Counted from the first letter of the stretch, positions 25,919-36,295 are shown. The stretch: DNA of 64,000 nucleotides from Phenylobacterium sp. (GCF_004799515.1 NZ_SSMX01000047.1:124001-188000); one strand, 5' to 3'. Program-made: numbers and translations. The notes: a model not told the origin generated them from the letters alone.

Positions 25919-25931
25919 GGGTCAGGCCGGC

Positions 25932-26255
25932 TTAGCCCGGACGGCCCGCCGCGGGGCGCGCCGCGCCGCCGGCCGGGGCGTGGCCGGCGCGGACGCCGTG
26001 GAAGCCGCTCGCGGTGTCGCGGCGGAAGTGGTGGGATTCGTCGCGGGCGAACTCGCCGCCCCGCTCATGCCGGAACATGAAGACGCCGTCGTCGCCCCAG
26101 TAGCCGTCCACATAGGGGCCGTAGAAGTCGTCGTAGTAGGCGTCGTAGCCGCCGCCTCCGCCCCCGAAATAGTGGTGGCCGTCGCTCGCACAACCGGCGA
26201 GGCCGGCGCCGCCAATGGCCGTGGTCGCGGCCAGGATGATCAGGAGTTTCTTCAT
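25932..26255 (-). CDS. small Tyr/Gly-rich lipoprotein, paralogue B
   Basis: 107 residues with lipobox LAGC (Cys22) after MKKLLIILAATTAIGGAG, a glycine run, then YDAYYDDFYGPYVDGYWGDDG and a His/Arg-rich end with GFHGVRAGHAPAGG. Paralogue of the gene at 23,576, in opposite orientation and convergent with ruvC (13-bp gap). A frame 31 codons longer exists but this ATG opens a standard lipoprotein signal. Confidence 0.72.
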   Translation of the reverse strand: MKKLLIILAATTAIGGAGLAGCASDGHHYFGGGGGGYDAYYDDFYGPYVDGYWGDDGVFMFRHERGGEFARDESHHFRRDTASGFHGVRAGHAPAGGAARPAAGRPG

Positions 26256-26354
26256 ATGCGTTCCGTTCCAGCGCCCGACCGGGGCCGATAACCGGCTTTT
26301 ACCGTGTTTGGTTGCGCCCCAATTCGGCCCTGAAACGAGCTTCAGCATGGGGCC

Positions 26355-26495
26355 ATGCGCGTTCTGGCCCTAATCCTGACCGCTCTGCTGCTCGGCGCGT
26401 GCGCCGGTCAATACTGCGCCGACGACCCGCACGGCCTCGACCCGCCGGGCTGGGGCTCGACCATCCCCGAGCCGCACGCTCCGTTCCCGCAGTAG
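26355..26495 (+). CDS. 46-residue lipoprotein
   Basis: Very short frame: MRVLALILTALLLGACAGQ gives a clean lipobox LGAC (Cys16), followed by about 30 residues rich in Pro, Asp and His (CADDPHGLDPPGWG, PEPHAPFPQ). Both ends are clean, and it ends 3 bp before the stop of the convergent MFS gene. Entericidin-sized lipopeptides of this kind are easily missed in annotation. Function unknown. Confidence 0.6.
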   Translation: MRVLALILTALLLGACAGQYCADDPHGLDPPGWGSTIPEPHAPFPQ

Positions 26496-26498
26496 GAC

Positions 26499-27752
26499 CT
26501 ACGCCGGCCTGACCTTGCCGCGGCCGAAAAAGACGCCCCAGGTCAGGCCGCGGGTGGCGACCGCCACCACGGTGTAGACCACCACCCCGGCCACGCCGAG
26601 CGCCGCCTCCACATAGAGCATGCCGACCGCGCCCAGGTGCGTCTCCGCCCAGCCGTCCACCAGGGTCACCATCAGGATCGGCGCGTTGGAAAGCGAGGAG
26701 ATCAGGTTGAACTTGGTGCCCGCCGCGCCGTGGCCGATGGCCTCCAGGGTCACCGCCGAATAGGCCCCATAGCAGAAGCCCACCACCAGGTTGTAGACAC
26801 AGGCGTAGATCATGAAGGTCAGCGGCGTCCGCACGGTCAGCGCCATTACCACCGCCACCGCCGACAGCGCGATCCCGTAGAGGCTGTAGGCGCGTTTGCG
26901 GTCGATGCGGTCGGCGAAGTAGCCGCCGATCACGCAGCCCACGATGCTCACCACGCCCGACAGCATGCCGCTGACCAGGGCCACCTCGTCGGATCCCGCG
27001 CCCCAGTCCTTGGCGATGGCCGCCCAGAGCTGCTGCAATCCTCCGGAGCCGATCGGCAACAGCATCAGGAAGCAGGCCAGGAGGCCGATGCGGGTGCGGA
27101 TCAGGGTCAGCACGTCGCGCCAGGTCTCCGCCAGGGTCTCGACGTAGCCCTTGCCGCGGCCGACCCGGCCGGGCTCGTGGATCGCCATCAGGGGCGCGGC
27201 GCAGGCCAGTGAAAGCGCCGCCAGCATCGCCCCGGCGATCCACGGATGCCCGGAGTGCTGCGCCAGCCACAGGCCCGCGCCGCCGCCCAGGCCCGTGCCG
27301 CCCAGGTTGCCCGCCTGGCTCCAACCGCCGGCCTGGCCCTTCAGGTGATCGGGGACGTCGAACGCCATCAGCCGGTCGACCGCGATGGCCGTCACGGTCG
27401 CGGCGACCGCGGCCACCAGCACGACCGCGTTGAAGGTGGGCAAGAGCTTGGGGTCCAGCGGCAGGATCGCCAGCGCCCCCAGCGTGGCCACGGTGGCGAC
27501 CAGGCCGATGAGGAACCAGCTTTTCGCCGAAAGCGTGGTGTCGATCAGCGGCGACCAGAGCACCTTCCAGGTGTTGGCGAGCAGGCCCATGCCGGCCAGG
27601 CCGGCGATCGCCTCGACGCTCGCGCCCGCGTGGCTCAGCATCCAGGCCAGGGTCACCGTCACATAGCCCGTGGCGATGCCGAAAGGCAGGTAGAGGACGA
27701 GGTAGACGATCGGGTGGGCGCCGCGGCGGGCGGCGGGTTCTGCGTCGGTCAT
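26499..27752 (-). CDS. MFS transporter
   Basis: 417-residue major facilitator with about 12 hydrophobic segments. The loop between segments 8 and 9 region contains [18 protein letters not shown], a typical MFS A-motif, and the first segments contain [18 protein letters not shown], similar to AmpG-like muropeptide permeases and PAT-type acetyl-CoA/peptide carriers. Substrate cannot be assigned by eye. The ATG at 27,752 follows GAGGG; a longer frame adds 54 unrelated residues. Located between ruvC and ruvA on the opposite strand. Confidence 0.88.
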   Translation of the reverse strand: MTDAEPAARRGAHPIVYLVLYLPFGIATGYVTVTLAWMLSHAGASVEAIAGLAGMGLLANTWKVLWSPLIDTTLSAKSWFLIGLVATVATLGALAILPLDPKLLPTFNAVVLVAAVAATVTAIAVDRLMAFDVPDHLKGQAGGWSQAGNLGGTGLGGGAGLWLAQHSGHPWIAGAMLAALSLACAAPLMAIHEPGRVGRGKGYVETLAETWRDVLTLIRTRIGLLACFLMLLPIGSGGLQQLWAAIAKDWGAGSDEVALVSGMLSGVVSIVGCVIGGYFADRIDRKRAYSLYGIALSAVAVVMALTVRTPLTFMIYACVYNLVVGFCYGAYSAVTLEAIGHGAAGTKFNLISSLSNAPILMVTLVDGWAETHLGAVGMLYVEAALGVAGVVVYTVVAVATRGLTWGVFFGRGKVRPA

Positions 27753-27987
27753 CGAGGCCCTCAGTCGCCCCGAGCCTAGCCGCCAACCGCCGTCATCCAA
27801 ACTGCACAATTTTATCCGGCCGCCTTTGTCCGCCGGCGCCCCTTGGTTGAGCAGGCTGGTTAACCGCCGCCCGCCGGCGGGGCCGGACGGTCTCCAGGCG
27901 TTCACGGTTTTCAAGCGGAGCGACGCGGTTTACGGCATGCTCGGAACAGATGCCGAACGTGATTCACCAAAGCGCGGGGGAGCTCGC

Positions 27988-28602
27988 ATGATCGGCCGCC
28001 TGTGGGGTCTTGTCGCCGAGGTTGGCGAGGAGGACGCGCTGATCGACGTCTCCGGCGTGGGCTATGTGGTGCGCTGCGGCTCACGCACCCTCGGCCGCAT
28101 GCCGGCCATTGGCGGCCAAATCGACCTGCACATCGAAAGCCAGTGGGGCGAGCAGACGGGGATGACCCTCTACGGCTTCCTGGACCGCAACGAGCGCCGC
28201 GCCTTCGTGATGCTGAAGACCATCCAGGGCGTCGGGCCCAAGGCGGCGCTCTCGGTGCTCGACGTCCTGGCGCCCGCCGACCTGCAGGCCGCCGCCGCCC
28301 GGGGCGACCAGGCCGCCGTGGCCCGCGCCCAGGGCGTCGGCCCGAAGCTCGCCCTGCGCATCGTCACCGAACTCAAGGACAAGCCCATCGCCGACGGCCT
28401 GGTCATGGCGGCCCACACCGCCGCCTCGCCCGCCGTCCCAGCCAAGCCCTCCGCCACTGGCGAGGCCGTCGCCGCCCTTATGGGCCTGGGCGTCGCCGAA
28501 CCCGCCGCCCGCCGCGTGGTCGAACAGGCGTCCTTGCGCCTGGGCGACGGCGCCGAGGCGCCGGCGCTGATCAAGGCGGCGTTGCAGGAGCTGGGGCGGT
28601 GA
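27988..28602 (+). CDS. ruvA: Holliday junction branch migration protein RuvA
   Basis: 204 residues. Domain I (OB fold) starts [12 protein letters not shown]; domain II has the two helix-hairpin-helix motifs [14 protein letters not shown] and [14 protein letters not shown] that grip the junction; domain III (residues about 155-204) contacts RuvB. It forms the tetramer that holds the four-way junction and directs two RuvB rings. The ruvA stop overlaps the ruvB GTG by 4 bp. Confidence 0.97.
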   Translation: MIGRLWGLVAEVGEEDALIDVSGVGYVVRCGSRTLGRMPAIGGQIDLHIESQWGEQTGMTLYGFLDRNERRAFVMLKTIQGVGPKAALSVLDVLAPADLQAAAARGDQAAVARAQGVGPKLALRIVTELKDKPIADGLVMAAHTAASPAVPAKPSATGEAVAALMGLGVAEPAARRVVEQASLRLGDGAEAPALIKAALQELGR

Positions 28603-29636
28603 CTGCCCGCCTGGTCTCCGGCGAACCCTCGCCGCTCGAACCCGCCGACAAGGCGCTCAGGCCCCAGACCCTCGCCGAGTTCGTCGGTCAGGAGCAGGCC
28701 AAGGGGAACCTGCGGGTGTTCATCGAGGGCGCGAAGGCGCGCGGCGAGGCGCTGGACCACGTCCTGCTGTTCGGCCCGCCGGGCCTCGGCAAGACCACGC
28801 TGGCCCAGATCGTCGCGCGCGAGCTGGGGGTCAACTTCCGCGCCACGTCCGGCCCGGTGCTGGCCAAGGCCGGCGACCTGGCGGCGATCTTGACCAACCT
28901 GGAGCCGCACGACGTCCTGTTCATCGACGAGATCCACCGCCTGCCGGCCAATGTTGAGGAGATCCTCTATCCGGCCATGGAGGACCACGTCCTCGACCTG
29001 ATGATCGGCGAGGGCCCGTCGGCGCGCTCGATCCGCATCGATCTGGCGCCCTTCACCCTGGTGGCGGCCACCACGCGCGCTGGCCTCCTGGCCACGCCGC
29101 TGCGCGACCGCTTCGGCATCCCGATCCGGCTGGAGTTCTACACCGCCGCCGAGCTGCAGAAGGTGCTGCTGGGCGCGGCGGCCAAGATGGGGACGCCGCT
29201 GGCCCCCGACGGCGCCGCCGAGATCGCCGCCCGCGCCCGCGGCACCCCGCGCGTCGCCGGCCGCCTCCTGCGCCGGGTCCGCGACTTCGCCGCCGCCGAC
29301 GGCACGGCGCGCATCGACCGCGCCGCCGCGGCGTCGGCCCTGGCCCGCCTGGACGTCGACGAGATGGGCCTGGACGCGCTGGACCGCCGCTACCTGCGCG
29401 CGCTGATCGAGAACTACGCCGGCGGCCCGGCAGGCGTGGAGACGCTCGCCTACGCCATCGCCGAGGCCCGCGACGCGGTGGAGGACGTGATCGAGCCCTT
29501 CCTGCTGCAGCAGGGCTTCATCCAGCGCACCCCCCGCGGCCGCATGGCCTGCGCCAAAGCCTACGCCCACCTGGGCCTCGCCGCGCCCAAGGGCGTGGAG
29601 CAGCCCAAGCCCGGGGACCTGTTCGAGGATGAGTGA
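28599..29636 (+). CDS. ruvB: Holliday junction branch migration ATPase RuvB
   Basis: 345-residue AAA+ motor. Walker A is GPPGLGKTT, Walker B FIDEIHRL, sensor 1 ATTRAG and the arginine finger region LRDRFGI; the C-terminal winged-helix DNA-binding domain ends [14 protein letters not shown]. It drives branch migration with RuvA during recombinational repair. Start GTG within the ruvA stop; its own stop lies inside the first codons of ybgC (8-bp overlap), so the genes are coupled. Confidence 0.97.
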   Translation: MTARLVSGEPSPLEPADKALRPQTLAEFVGQEQAKGNLRVFIEGAKARGEALDHVLLFGPPGLGKTTLAQIVARELGVNFRATSGPVLAKAGDLAAILTNLEPHDVLFIDEIHRLPANVEEILYPAMEDHVLDLMIGEGPSARSIRIDLAPFTLVAATTRAGLLATPLRDRFGIPIRLEFYTAAELQKVLLGAAAKMGTPLAPDGAAEIAARARGTPRVAGRLLRRVRDFAAADGTARIDRAAAASALARLDVDEMGLDALDRRYLRALIENYAGGPAGVETLAYAIAEARDAVEDVIEPFLLQQGFIQRTPRGRMACAKAYAHLGLAAPKGVEQPKPGDLFEDE

Positions 29637-30117
29637 CAACCCCGCTCATCCCCGCGAAGGCGGGGACCCCTCTGCCGGCTGGCTGGTCGGCCGCGAGCAT
29701 CAGCTGGCGGTGCGCATCTACTACGAGGACACCGACTTCACCGGCGTCGTCTACCACGCCAACTACCTGCGCTATTTCGAGCGGGGGCGGAGCGACTTCT
29801 TCCGGCTGGTGGGCGTCAGCCACTCGGCGCTGCTGGAGCGCCCTGACCCGGCGGCCTTCACCATCACCCGCATGACCGTCGACTTCAAACGCGCCGCGCG
29901 GATCGACGACGCGCTCCTGGTGCGCACCACCTATGACGCCATCAAGGGGCCGCGGCTCTTCGTCAGCCAGCGCATCACCCGCGGCGACGAGCTGATCGCC
30001 ACCGCCCTGGTGGAGGCCGCCTGCATCGACCTGAAGGGCCGCGCGCGCAAGCCGCCGCCGGGGCTCGCCGTGGCCCTGGCGCCGCTCTTCGCCGATCCCG
30101 TTTCAGGTCCGCCATAA
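29629..30117 (+). CDS. ybgC: YbgC-type acyl-CoA thioesterase of the Tol-Pal cluster
   Basis: 162-residue hotdog-fold thioesterase. The catalytic Asp and neighbours are in [20 protein letters not shown], the standard 4-hydroxybenzoyl-CoA-thioesterase signature. YbgC acts on acyl-CoAs/acyl-ACPs and is the first gene of most tol-pal operons. Residues 4-15 ([12 protein letters not shown]) are not part of the family fold: they are the translation of a REP-like palindrome inserted at the start of the gene. The family-homologous part starts near residue 25. Confidence 0.92.
   Translation: MSDNPAHPREGGDPSAGWLVGREHQLAVRIYYEDTDFTGVVYHANYLRYFERGRSDFFRLVGVSHSALLERPDPAAFTITRMTVDFKRAARIDDALLVRTTYDAIKGPRLFVSQRITRGDELIATALVEAACIDLKGRARKPPPGLAVALAPLFADPVSGPP
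29642..29670. repeat. REP-like palindrome inside the start of ybgC
   Basis: CCGCTCATCCCCGCGAAGGCGGGGACCCC contains the stem CCCCGC-GAAG-GCGGGG and is a typical extragenic palindrome of high-GC alphaproteobacteria. Here it is translated as [10 protein letters not shown] at the N-terminus of YbgC. Confidence 0.7.
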
Positions 30118-30193
30118 GATCGCCACCGCATCGCGGGACGAGCTAAATTTCCCCCACCGATTCGCGTCTCGTCTTGGGAGCTCCTGGCCTCGC

Positions 30194-30898
30194 ATGGATT
30201 CCGCCGCCGCCGTCACGCCAGAGAGCTTCAACTTCTTCGTCCTGTTCATGAAGGCCGACTGGGTCGTCAAACTGGTCATGCTGGGCCTGGGCGCGGCCTC
30301 GCTGTGGTCCTGGACGGTGATCCTCGACAAGACCTTCCGCCTGGGCGGCCTGACCCGTCAGGCCAACCGCTTCGAGGACGAGGTCGCCTCCGGCAAGAGC
30401 CTCGAGGAGATCGCCAACGCCGCCGGCGAGCGGCCGCGCCACGCCCTGCCGCGCATGCTGCAGGCGGCGCTGAAGGAGTGGCGCGACGCCCGCAACAAGG
30501 GGATCAACACCGACACCCAGGCGGCCTTCCTGATCCAGCGCATCGACCGGGTGCTGGACGCGGTGATCGCCCGCGAAAGCGCCCGCGTCGAGGACGGCCT
30601 GGGCTCCCTGGCCATCGTGGCGACGGCCTCGCCCTTCATCGGCCTCTTCGGCACCGTCTGGGGCATCATGCACTCCTTCCAGGCCATCGCCCTGCAGAAG
30701 AACACCTCGCTCGCGGTCGTCGCCCCCTCCATCGCCGAGGCCCTGTTCGCCACGGCCATCGGCCTGATCGCCGCCATCCCCGCCTACATCGCCTTCAACA
30801 AATTCTCGACCGACGCGGCCAAGTTCTCCGGCCGCCTGGAGAGCTTCGCCGACGACCTGTCCACCGCCATCCAGCGGCGGCTGGCGGAACGGGTCTAG
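30194..30898 (+). CDS. tolQ: Tol-Pal system protein TolQ
   Basis: 234-residue inner-membrane protein of the MotA/TolQ/ExbB family. Three hydrophobic segments are visible (about residues 18-38, 140-162, 180-200). The conserved stretch [20 protein letters not shown] is the family hallmark lining the proton channel with TolR. TolQR uses the proton gradient to energise TolA for outer-membrane constriction at division. 76 bp after ybgC; tolR begins 3 bp after the stop. Confidence 0.97.
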   Translation: MDSAAAVTPESFNFFVLFMKADWVVKLVMLGLGAASLWSWTVILDKTFRLGGLTRQANRFEDEVASGKSLEEIANAAGERPRHALPRMLQAALKEWRDARNKGINTDTQAAFLIQRIDRVLDAVIARESARVEDGLGSLAIVATASPFIGLFGTVWGIMHSFQAIALQKNTSLAVVAPSIAEALFATAIGLIAAIPAYIAFNKFSTDAAKFSGRLESFADDLSTAIQRRLAERV

Positions 30899-30901
30899 GC
30901 C

Positions 30902-31417
30902 GTGGCGCTCTCCGCCAACGACGCCTTCGCCGCCGGCGGCCGGGGCCGTCGCCGCCGGGGCGGCCGCACCCGGCGCGGAGCCCTTTCGGAGATCAACGTC
31001 ACGCCCCTGGTGGACGTGATGCTGGTGCTGCTGATCGTCTTCATGATCTCCGCGCCCCTGCTCACCGCCGGCGTGCCGGTGGAGCTGCCGAAGACCGAGG
31101 CCGGCTCGCTGCAGGACCAGACCGAGCCGCTGACCGTCACGATCCGCGCCGACGGCCAGATCTTCGTCAAGGAGGACGAGGTGCCGTTCGGCGTGCTCGC
31201 GCCGCGGCTGCATGAGCTGGCCGGGCCGAACACCGGCGCCAAGCCGATCTACGTCCGCGCCGACGGCAAGGCGCCCTACGCCATCGTCGCCCAGGTCATG
31301 GCCTCGCTCTCCACCTCCGGCTTCACCTCCATCAATCTGATCACCGACACCGGCGGCCCTTCCTCCGGCGCCACGCCGCCCGCCGCCGCCAGGCCCGCGG
31401 AGAGCGACATCCAGTGA
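30902..31417 (+). CDS. tolR: Tol-Pal system protein TolR
   Basis: 171-residue ExbD/TolR protein. After a basic Arg/Gly-rich cytosolic N-terminus, the single membrane helix is introduced by [19 protein letters not shown] with the proton-carrying Asp. A periplasmic domain follows ([13 protein letters not shown] ... [11 protein letters not shown]). The C-terminal tail is Ser/Pro/Ala-rich. GTG start; the stop overlaps the tolA start by 4 bp. Confidence 0.96.
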   Translation: MALSANDAFAAGGRGRRRRGGRTRRGALSEINVTPLVDVMLVLLIVFMISAPLLTAGVPVELPKTEAGSLQDQTEPLTVTIRADGQIFVKEDEVPFGVLAPRLHELAGPNTGAKPIYVRADGKAPYAIVAQVMASLSTSGFTSINLITDTGGPSSGATPPAAARPAESDIQ

Positions 31418-32244
31418 CCCGCCGGGAGCTCTCGCCTGCGATGCTGGGGTCGTTGCTGCTGCACGCGACCGTGGCCGTGGCCCTGCTGGTCTCCTGGAAC
31501 TTCAGCCGCGACCTGAAGGTGGGCTCGGTGGTGCCGGTCACCATCGTCTCCCGAGAACCGTCCCCTGAACCGGCGCCGGCGGAACAGGCGCCCATCGAGC
31601 AACAGGCGCAGACCGACCAACCGACGCCCGAGGCTCCGCTCCAGCCGACGCCGCCCGCACCCGAACCGAAACCCGCCCCGCCGCCACCCAAGCCCGCGCC
31701 GCCGCCGCCCAAACCTGTCCCGCCGCCGCCTACGCCCAAGCCGGTCCCCAAGGCCGAGCCGCCGCCGAAGCCCATCCCCACGCCCAAGGCCCAGGCGCCG
31801 GCCAAGCCGGAGAAGAGCCTCGACCTCGACGCGCTCTCCGCCAGCATCTCCAGCCTGTCCAAGCCCGCCAAGCCGTCGTCGGCGCCCAAGGGCCCGACCC
31901 AGGCGCAGACCGCGCCGGTGGCCCGCCAGACGCTGGGGACGGCCGCCTCGGCCGCGGCGATGAGCGGTCTCAGCGATGAGCTCACCCGGCGCTGGAACCC
32001 CAACTGCGACGTGGAGGGCGGCCGTGACGTGCAGGTGCAGGTGGCCTTCACCATCGGCCAGGGCGGCCAGGTGGTGGGCGACGTCACCCCGCAGATCAAG
32101 AGCGCCCCAACGCCGGTGGCCCGCACCGCCGCCGAGCGGGCGGTGAGCGCGGTCTACGCCGCAGCCCCTTTCCGCAACCTGCCTCACGACTTCTATGGCC
32201 AGAAGATCACCGTCCATTTCAACGCGCGAGAGGCCTGCTCCTGA
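31414..32244 (+). CDS. tolA: cell envelope integrity protein TolA
   Basis: 276 residues: N-terminal membrane anchor with the S-x3-H motif of TolA/TonB ([13 protein letters not shown]), a long proline/alanine/lysine-rich domain (about residues 50-140, with [18 protein letters not shown] repeats) instead of the alanine-rich coiled coil of enterobacteria, and a C-terminal TolA/TonB-like domain with one disulfide-ready pair (NPNCDVEGG and EACS). It links TolQR in the inner membrane to TolB and Pal. The proline-rich spacer suggests an extended rod. Confidence 0.93.
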   Translation: MTRRELSPAMLGSLLLHATVAVALLVSWNFSRDLKVGSVVPVTIVSREPSPEPAPAEQAPIEQQAQTDQPTPEAPLQPTPPAPEPKPAPPPPKPAPPPPKPVPPPPTPKPVPKAEPPPKPIPTPKAQAPAKPEKSLDLDALSASISSLSKPAKPSSAPKGPTQAQTAPVARQTLGTAASAAAMSGLSDELTRRWNPNCDVEGGRDVQVQVAFTIGQGGQVVGDVTPQIKSAPTPVARTAAERAVSAVYAAAPFRNLPHDFYGQKITVHFNAREACS

Positions 32245-33548
32245 TGACGACCTTCTCCAAACGGACTCTGTTGAGCGCGCTGGCGGCCCTGCCGGCGGCG
32301 GCGCTGATCGCGCCGGCCATGGCGCGCGCCGACATCGAGGTCAACGTCAACCGCGGCGACGTCCAGCCTCTGCCGATCGCCATTCCGGCCTTCGGCGGCC
32401 AGCAGGGTGGCGACATCGCCGGGGTGATCTCCGCCAACCTGCAGCGCTCAGGCCTGTTCCGGCCGCTGGATCCGGCGAGCTTCACCGAACATGACCTCAA
32501 CGTCGCCGTCGAGCCGCGCTTCGCCGGCTGGCAGGCGATCAACGCCCAGGCCCTGGTCAACGGTCAGGTGACGGTGGACGGCGCGCGTCTGCAGGTGGAC
32601 TTCCGCCTCTGGGACGTGTTCGCCCAGAAGCAGCTGCTCGGCCTGCAGTTCGCCTCCAGCCCGGAGAACTGGCGGCGCGTGGCGCACAAGATCAGCGACG
32701 CCATCTATGAGCGGCTGACCGGCGAGAAGGGCTATTTCGACACCCGCGTGGTGTTCGTGGCCGAGACCGGCGCCCGCGGCGCCAAGACCAAGCGCCTGGC
32801 GATCATGGACCAGGACGGCGCCAACCCCAGCTACCTGACCGACGGCTCCTCGATCATCATGACGCCCAGGTTCTCCTCGAACAGCCAGGAGATCACCTAC
32901 ATGGAGCTTCGGCCCGAGGGGTCGAAGATCTACCTCTTGAACCTCGACACCACCCGGCGCGAGAGCCTGGGCGACTTCAAGGGCATGGTGTTCGCCCCGC
33001 GCTTCTCGCCGGATGGAGGCAAGGTGGCCTTCTCGGTCGAGCGCGGCGGCAACACCGACATCTTCGTCATGGACCTGAAGAGCCGCGTGAGCGCGCGGCT
33101 GACCGTCGACCCGGCCATCGACACCTCGCCGTCCTTCTCGCCGGACGGGGCGCGGATCGCCTTCAACTCCGACCGCTCCGGCTCGCCGCAGCTCTACATC
33201 ATGGGCGCCGATGGCTCGAACCCGCGGCGGATCAGCTTCGGCCAGGGGCGCTACACCACCCCGGTCTGGAGCCCGACCGGCGAGTTCATCGCCTTCACCA
33301 AGCAGGTGGGCGGCCAGTTCTCCATCGGGGTCATGAAGCCGGACGGCACCGACGAGCGGATCCTCACCACCAGCTACCTCGACGAAGGCCCCGCTTGGGC
33401 GCCCAACGGCCGGGTGCTGCTGTTCAGCCGCGAAGGCGCGGGCGGCGGCACCAAACTCTGGAGCGTCGACGTCACCGGCCGCATCCTGCAGCCAATGCCT
33501 TACCCGGGCTCGGGATCGGACCCGGCCTGGTCGCCGTTACTCAACTAG
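32244..33548 (+). CDS. tolB: Tol-Pal system beta-propeller protein TolB
   Basis: 434-residue periplasmic protein. Signal peptide ends near MARADI; the N-terminal domain (to about 160) is followed by six WD40-like blades with repeated SPDG motifs ([38 protein letters not shown]). It binds Pal and TolA alternately. Start ATG shares one base with the tolA stop. Confidence 0.96.
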   Translation: MTTFSKRTLLSALAALPAAALIAPAMARADIEVNVNRGDVQPLPIAIPAFGGQQGGDIAGVISANLQRSGLFRPLDPASFTEHDLNVAVEPRFAGWQAINAQALVNGQVTVDGARLQVDFRLWDVFAQKQLLGLQFASSPENWRRVAHKISDAIYERLTGEKGYFDTRVVFVAETGARGAKTKRLAIMDQDGANPSYLTDGSSIIMTPRFSSNSQEITYMELRPEGSKIYLLNLDTTRRESLGDFKGMVFAPRFSPDGGKVAFSVERGGNTDIFVMDLKSRVSARLTVDPAIDTSPSFSPDGARIAFNSDRSGSPQLYIMGADGSNPRRISFGQGRYTTPVWSPTGEFIAFTKQVGGQFSIGVMKPDGTDERILTTSYLDEGPAWAPNGRVLLFSREGAGGGTKLWSVDVTGRILQPMPYPGSGSDPAWSPLLN

Positions 33549-33638
33549 CACCTCGACTGGACTTGCGCCCGTAGGTCCGAAGTTGGATTTTCGCCTTGCG
33601 CCGCGCCGTCGGCGCGCCACCCGAAGGAGACGCAGTCC

Positions 33639-34211
33639 ATGATCAACCCCCGCAACACCGGGAGCGCGCTTCGACTGACGCTCATCGCGGCCACGGCGCT
33701 GTCGCTGGCGGCCTGCGCGCATGCGCCCAAGCCGTCCTATCCGACCGCCGCCCCGCCGGCGCCTGAACGCGCGCCCGAGCCGCCCCGCGCGCCCTACAGC
33801 CCGCCGCCGCCGGAGCCGGTGACCCAGAACGCCCTGCCGGGCTCGGAGCGGGACTTCACCATCAACGTCGGCGACCGCATCTACTTCGACTTCGACAGCT
33901 ATTCGGTGCGCGCCGACGCCGGCCCGATCCTCGACGCCCAGTCCGCCTGGCTGAAGCGCTATCCCGCCGTGCAGGTGCGCATCGAGGGCAACTGCGACGA
34001 ACGCGGCACCGAGGAATACAACCTCGCCCTCGGCGCTCGCCGCGCCAACGCAGTGCGGGAGTACCTGGTGGCGCACGGCGTCGCCGCGACTCGGATCACC
34101 ACCGTCTCCTACGGCAAGGAAAAGCCCATCGATCCGGGCACGGGCGACGTGGCCGACAGCCACAACCGCAACGGCCACACCGCCATCGTCAGCGGCGCAC
34201 GGATGCAATGA
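33639..34211 (+). CDS. pal: peptidoglycan-associated lipoprotein Pal
   Basis: 190 residues: lipobox SLAAC (Cys25), a proline-rich linker (PPAPERAPEPPRAPYSPPPP), then an OmpA-like peptidoglycan-binding domain with IYFDFDSYSVRADA and the diaminopimelate-binding region GNCDERGTEEYNLALGARRA. It anchors the outer membrane to the wall. It has its own AAGGAG site and a 90-bp upstream gap, so it may have an extra promoter. The stop overlaps cpoB by 4 bp. Confidence 0.97.
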   Translation: MINPRNTGSALRLTLIAATALSLAACAHAPKPSYPTAAPPAPERAPEPPRAPYSPPPPEPVTQNALPGSERDFTINVGDRIYFDFDSYSVRADAGPILDAQSAWLKRYPAVQVRIEGNCDERGTEEYNLALGARRANAVREYLVAHGVAATRITTVSYGKEKPIDPGTGDVADSHNRNGHTAIVSGARMQ

Positions 34212-35074
34212 CCCGAAGGACAAGACTGCGTCTCCTGGGCGCGGCGGCGGCGATCGGGCTCGCCGCCGCCCCGGCATTCGCCCAGACGCCGATGGACGAC
34301 CCGCTGGACGCGCGCGACGCTAAGCGCCTGGACCGCATGGAAAAGGTGGTCCGGGAGCTGCGCGACATCGTCTTCGCCGCGCAGAAGACCGGCGCCCCGG
34401 TGACGGTGCAACCGGCCGACACCGATGCGCGCCTGGCCGATCTCGCCACACGGCTGGACGACATTCAGCAGTCGCTCACCAAGATCAACGCCTCCATCGA
34501 GGTCACCACCCACGAACTCGACCAGGCCAAGCGCGACAACAGCCAGCTCCGCGCCCAGGTGAAGGCGCTGGGCGACCGGCTGACCGCCGACGAGCAGAAG
34601 CTGGCCGACGCGGCCCAGGCCGCGGCGCAAGCAGCGCCGCCCGCCCCCGCCGAGCCTCCGCCGCCGGCCGATCCCAAGGCGGCGGCCGCGGCGGCGAACG
34701 ACGCCTTCGGCAAGGCCCGGCAGATGATGCTGAGCGGCGACTACGACGCCGCCGAGCAGGCCTTCAGCGACTTCGTCACCACCTATCCGGACACGCCGAA
34801 GACGCCGGAGGCGCGCTACTGGTGGGGCAAGACGCTGGCGGTGCGCGGCGACTATGCGAAGGCGGCCAGCGCCTTCATCGGCGCTATCCGCGGCTGGCCG
34901 CAGACGGCCTGGGCGCCCGACGCCGTGGTCGAGCTGGCCCGCGCCCTGGTGCAGCTGAAGAAGCCGGCCGACGCCTGCCAGGCGCTGGCCGAGCTGCCGC
35001 ACAAGTACCCGAAGGCGGGCCCAGCGGTCGCCAGCCGGGTGGCGACCGTCAAGCTGCAGGCGAAGTGCGCCTAG
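34208..35074 (+). CDS. cpoB: cell division coordinator CpoB (YbgF)
   Basis: 288 residues: signal peptide (cleavage near AFAQ), a coiled-coil segment (about 95-140), an Ala/Pro linker, and three TPR repeats (DAFGKARQMMLSGDYDAAEQ, TPEARYWWGKTLAVRGDYAK). CpoB coordinates peptidoglycan synthesis (PBP1B) with Tol-driven outer-membrane constriction in E. coli; that role is assumed here from family and position. The last codons overlap the GTG of tilS by 10 bp. Confidence 0.93.
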   Translation: MTRRTRLRLLGAAAAIGLAAAPAFAQTPMDDPLDARDAKRLDRMEKVVRELRDIVFAAQKTGAPVTVQPADTDARLADLATRLDDIQQSLTKINASIEVTTHELDQAKRDNSQLRAQVKALGDRLTADEQKLADAAQAAAQAAPPAPAEPPPPADPKAAAAAANDAFGKARQMMLSGDYDAAEQAFSDFVTTYPDTPKTPEARYWWGKTLAVRGDYAKAASAFIGAIRGWPQTAWAPDAVVELARALVQLKKPADACQALAELPHKYPKAGPAVASRVATVKLQAKCA

Positions 35075-36285
35075 GCGCAGCCCGCGCGATCCCAGAGCCC
35101 GACCTTCGGCGGACGGTCGGCGAGGTCCTCGACCGCCGCCTGCTGAGGGACACGCCGCGCCCGATCGCGGTGGCCCTGTCCGGCGGTGGCGACTCCCTGG
35201 CCTTGCTGCTGGCCGCCGCCGACTGGGCGGCGGCGGTGAGGCGGCCCTTGCTGGTGCTCACCGTCGACCACGGCCTGCGCCCGGAGAGCGCCCACTGGAC
35301 CGCCACCTGCGCCACGACCGCCGCGCGGCTGGGCGCGGCCTTCCAGGCCCTGGCCTGGACCGGCGACAAGCCCGCATCCGGCCTGCCCGCCGCCGCCCGT
35401 GGCGCGCGCCACGCCCTGCTGGCCGACGCCGCCCGCGAGGCCGGGGCGCGGGTGATCCTGATGGGCCACACCGCCGACGACATGCTGGAAGCCGGGCGGA
35501 TGCGGGCGGAAGGCTCGACCACGCCCACACCGCGCGAATGGTCGCCCTCGCCCGCCTGGCCGCAGGGGCGTGGACTCTTCCTGCTCCGCCCGTTGCTGGG
35601 GACCCGGCGGGCGGAGATCCGCGCCTGGCTCACCGGCCGAGGCGAGGCCTGGATCGACGACCCGGCCAATGAGGACATGGCCTACGCCCGAGCCCGGGCG
35701 CGCCGCGACCTGCCCGCCGCCGCGCCGCCCGCCGCCGCGGAGCCGGCCTCAGCCAAGGCGCTCGCCGAAGCCTGCCAGGCCGATGCCACCGGCGGCCTCG
35801 CGATCTCCCGCGCGGCCCTGGCCGCCGCTGACGACGCCGCCCGGCTGCGGTTCCTCTCCGCCGTCTGCCTCTGCGCCGCCGGGACCAGCCATCCGCCGGC
35901 CCGGGCGCGGGTCAAGGCCCTGGCGCGGCGGATCGCGGACGGCGAGGGCTTCACCGCCAGCCTGGCCGGCGCGCGGGTTGAGGCGGACGAGTCGGAGGTC
36001 CGGTTCCGGCGCGAGGCCGGCGAGGCGGCGCGAGGCGGCCTTTCGCCCCTGCGCCTGGCGGCGGGCGAGCGCGCGGTCTGGGACGGACGGTTCGAGGTCG
36101 TCGCGGATCGCGAGACCGAGGTCCGGGCGGCGGTCGTGGATGAAGACCTGCCGCCGGCGTTTCGAGGATTGCCCTCCCGGGTGCGGCGGACGCTGCCGAC
36201 GGCGGACGTCCCGCTGCGGATGGAGGCGCTCGCCTATCCGCGGCTGCTGGCCGCGTGCGGCGCGATCGCGCGCGAACCCGCCTGA
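35065..36285 (+). CDS. tilS: tRNA(Ile)-lysidine synthase TilS
   Basis: 406-residue N-type ATP pyrophosphatase that converts C34 of the CAU-anticodon tRNA-Ile to lysidine so that it reads AUA. The PP-loop is VALSGGGDSLALL; VDHGLRPES and GHTADDMLE are further signatures, and FLLRPLLGTRRAEIRAWL ends the catalytic domain. The C-terminal RNA-binding part is shorter and less conserved than in E. coli. GTG start inside cpoB. In many alphaproteobacteria ftsH follows tilS; here a hydrolase on the other strand does. Confidence 0.94.
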   Translation: MRLGAARAIPEPDLRRTVGEVLDRRLLRDTPRPIAVALSGGGDSLALLLAAADWAAAVRRPLLVLTVDHGLRPESAHWTATCATTAARLGAAFQALAWTGDKPASGLPAAARGARHALLADAAREAGARVILMGHTADDMLEAGRMRAEGSTTPTPREWSPSPAWPQGRGLFLLRPLLGTRRAEIRAWLTGRGEAWIDDPANEDMAYARARARRDLPAAAPPAAAEPASAKALAEACQADATGGLAISRAALAAADDAARLRFLSAVCLCAAGTSHPPARARVKALARRIADGEGFTASLAGARVEADESEVRFRREAGEAARGGLSPLRLAAGERAVWDGRFEVVADRETEVRAAVVDEDLPPAFRGLPSRVRRTLPTADVPLRMEALAYPRLLAACGAIAREPA

Positions 36286-36295
36286 GGCCGCCGCC

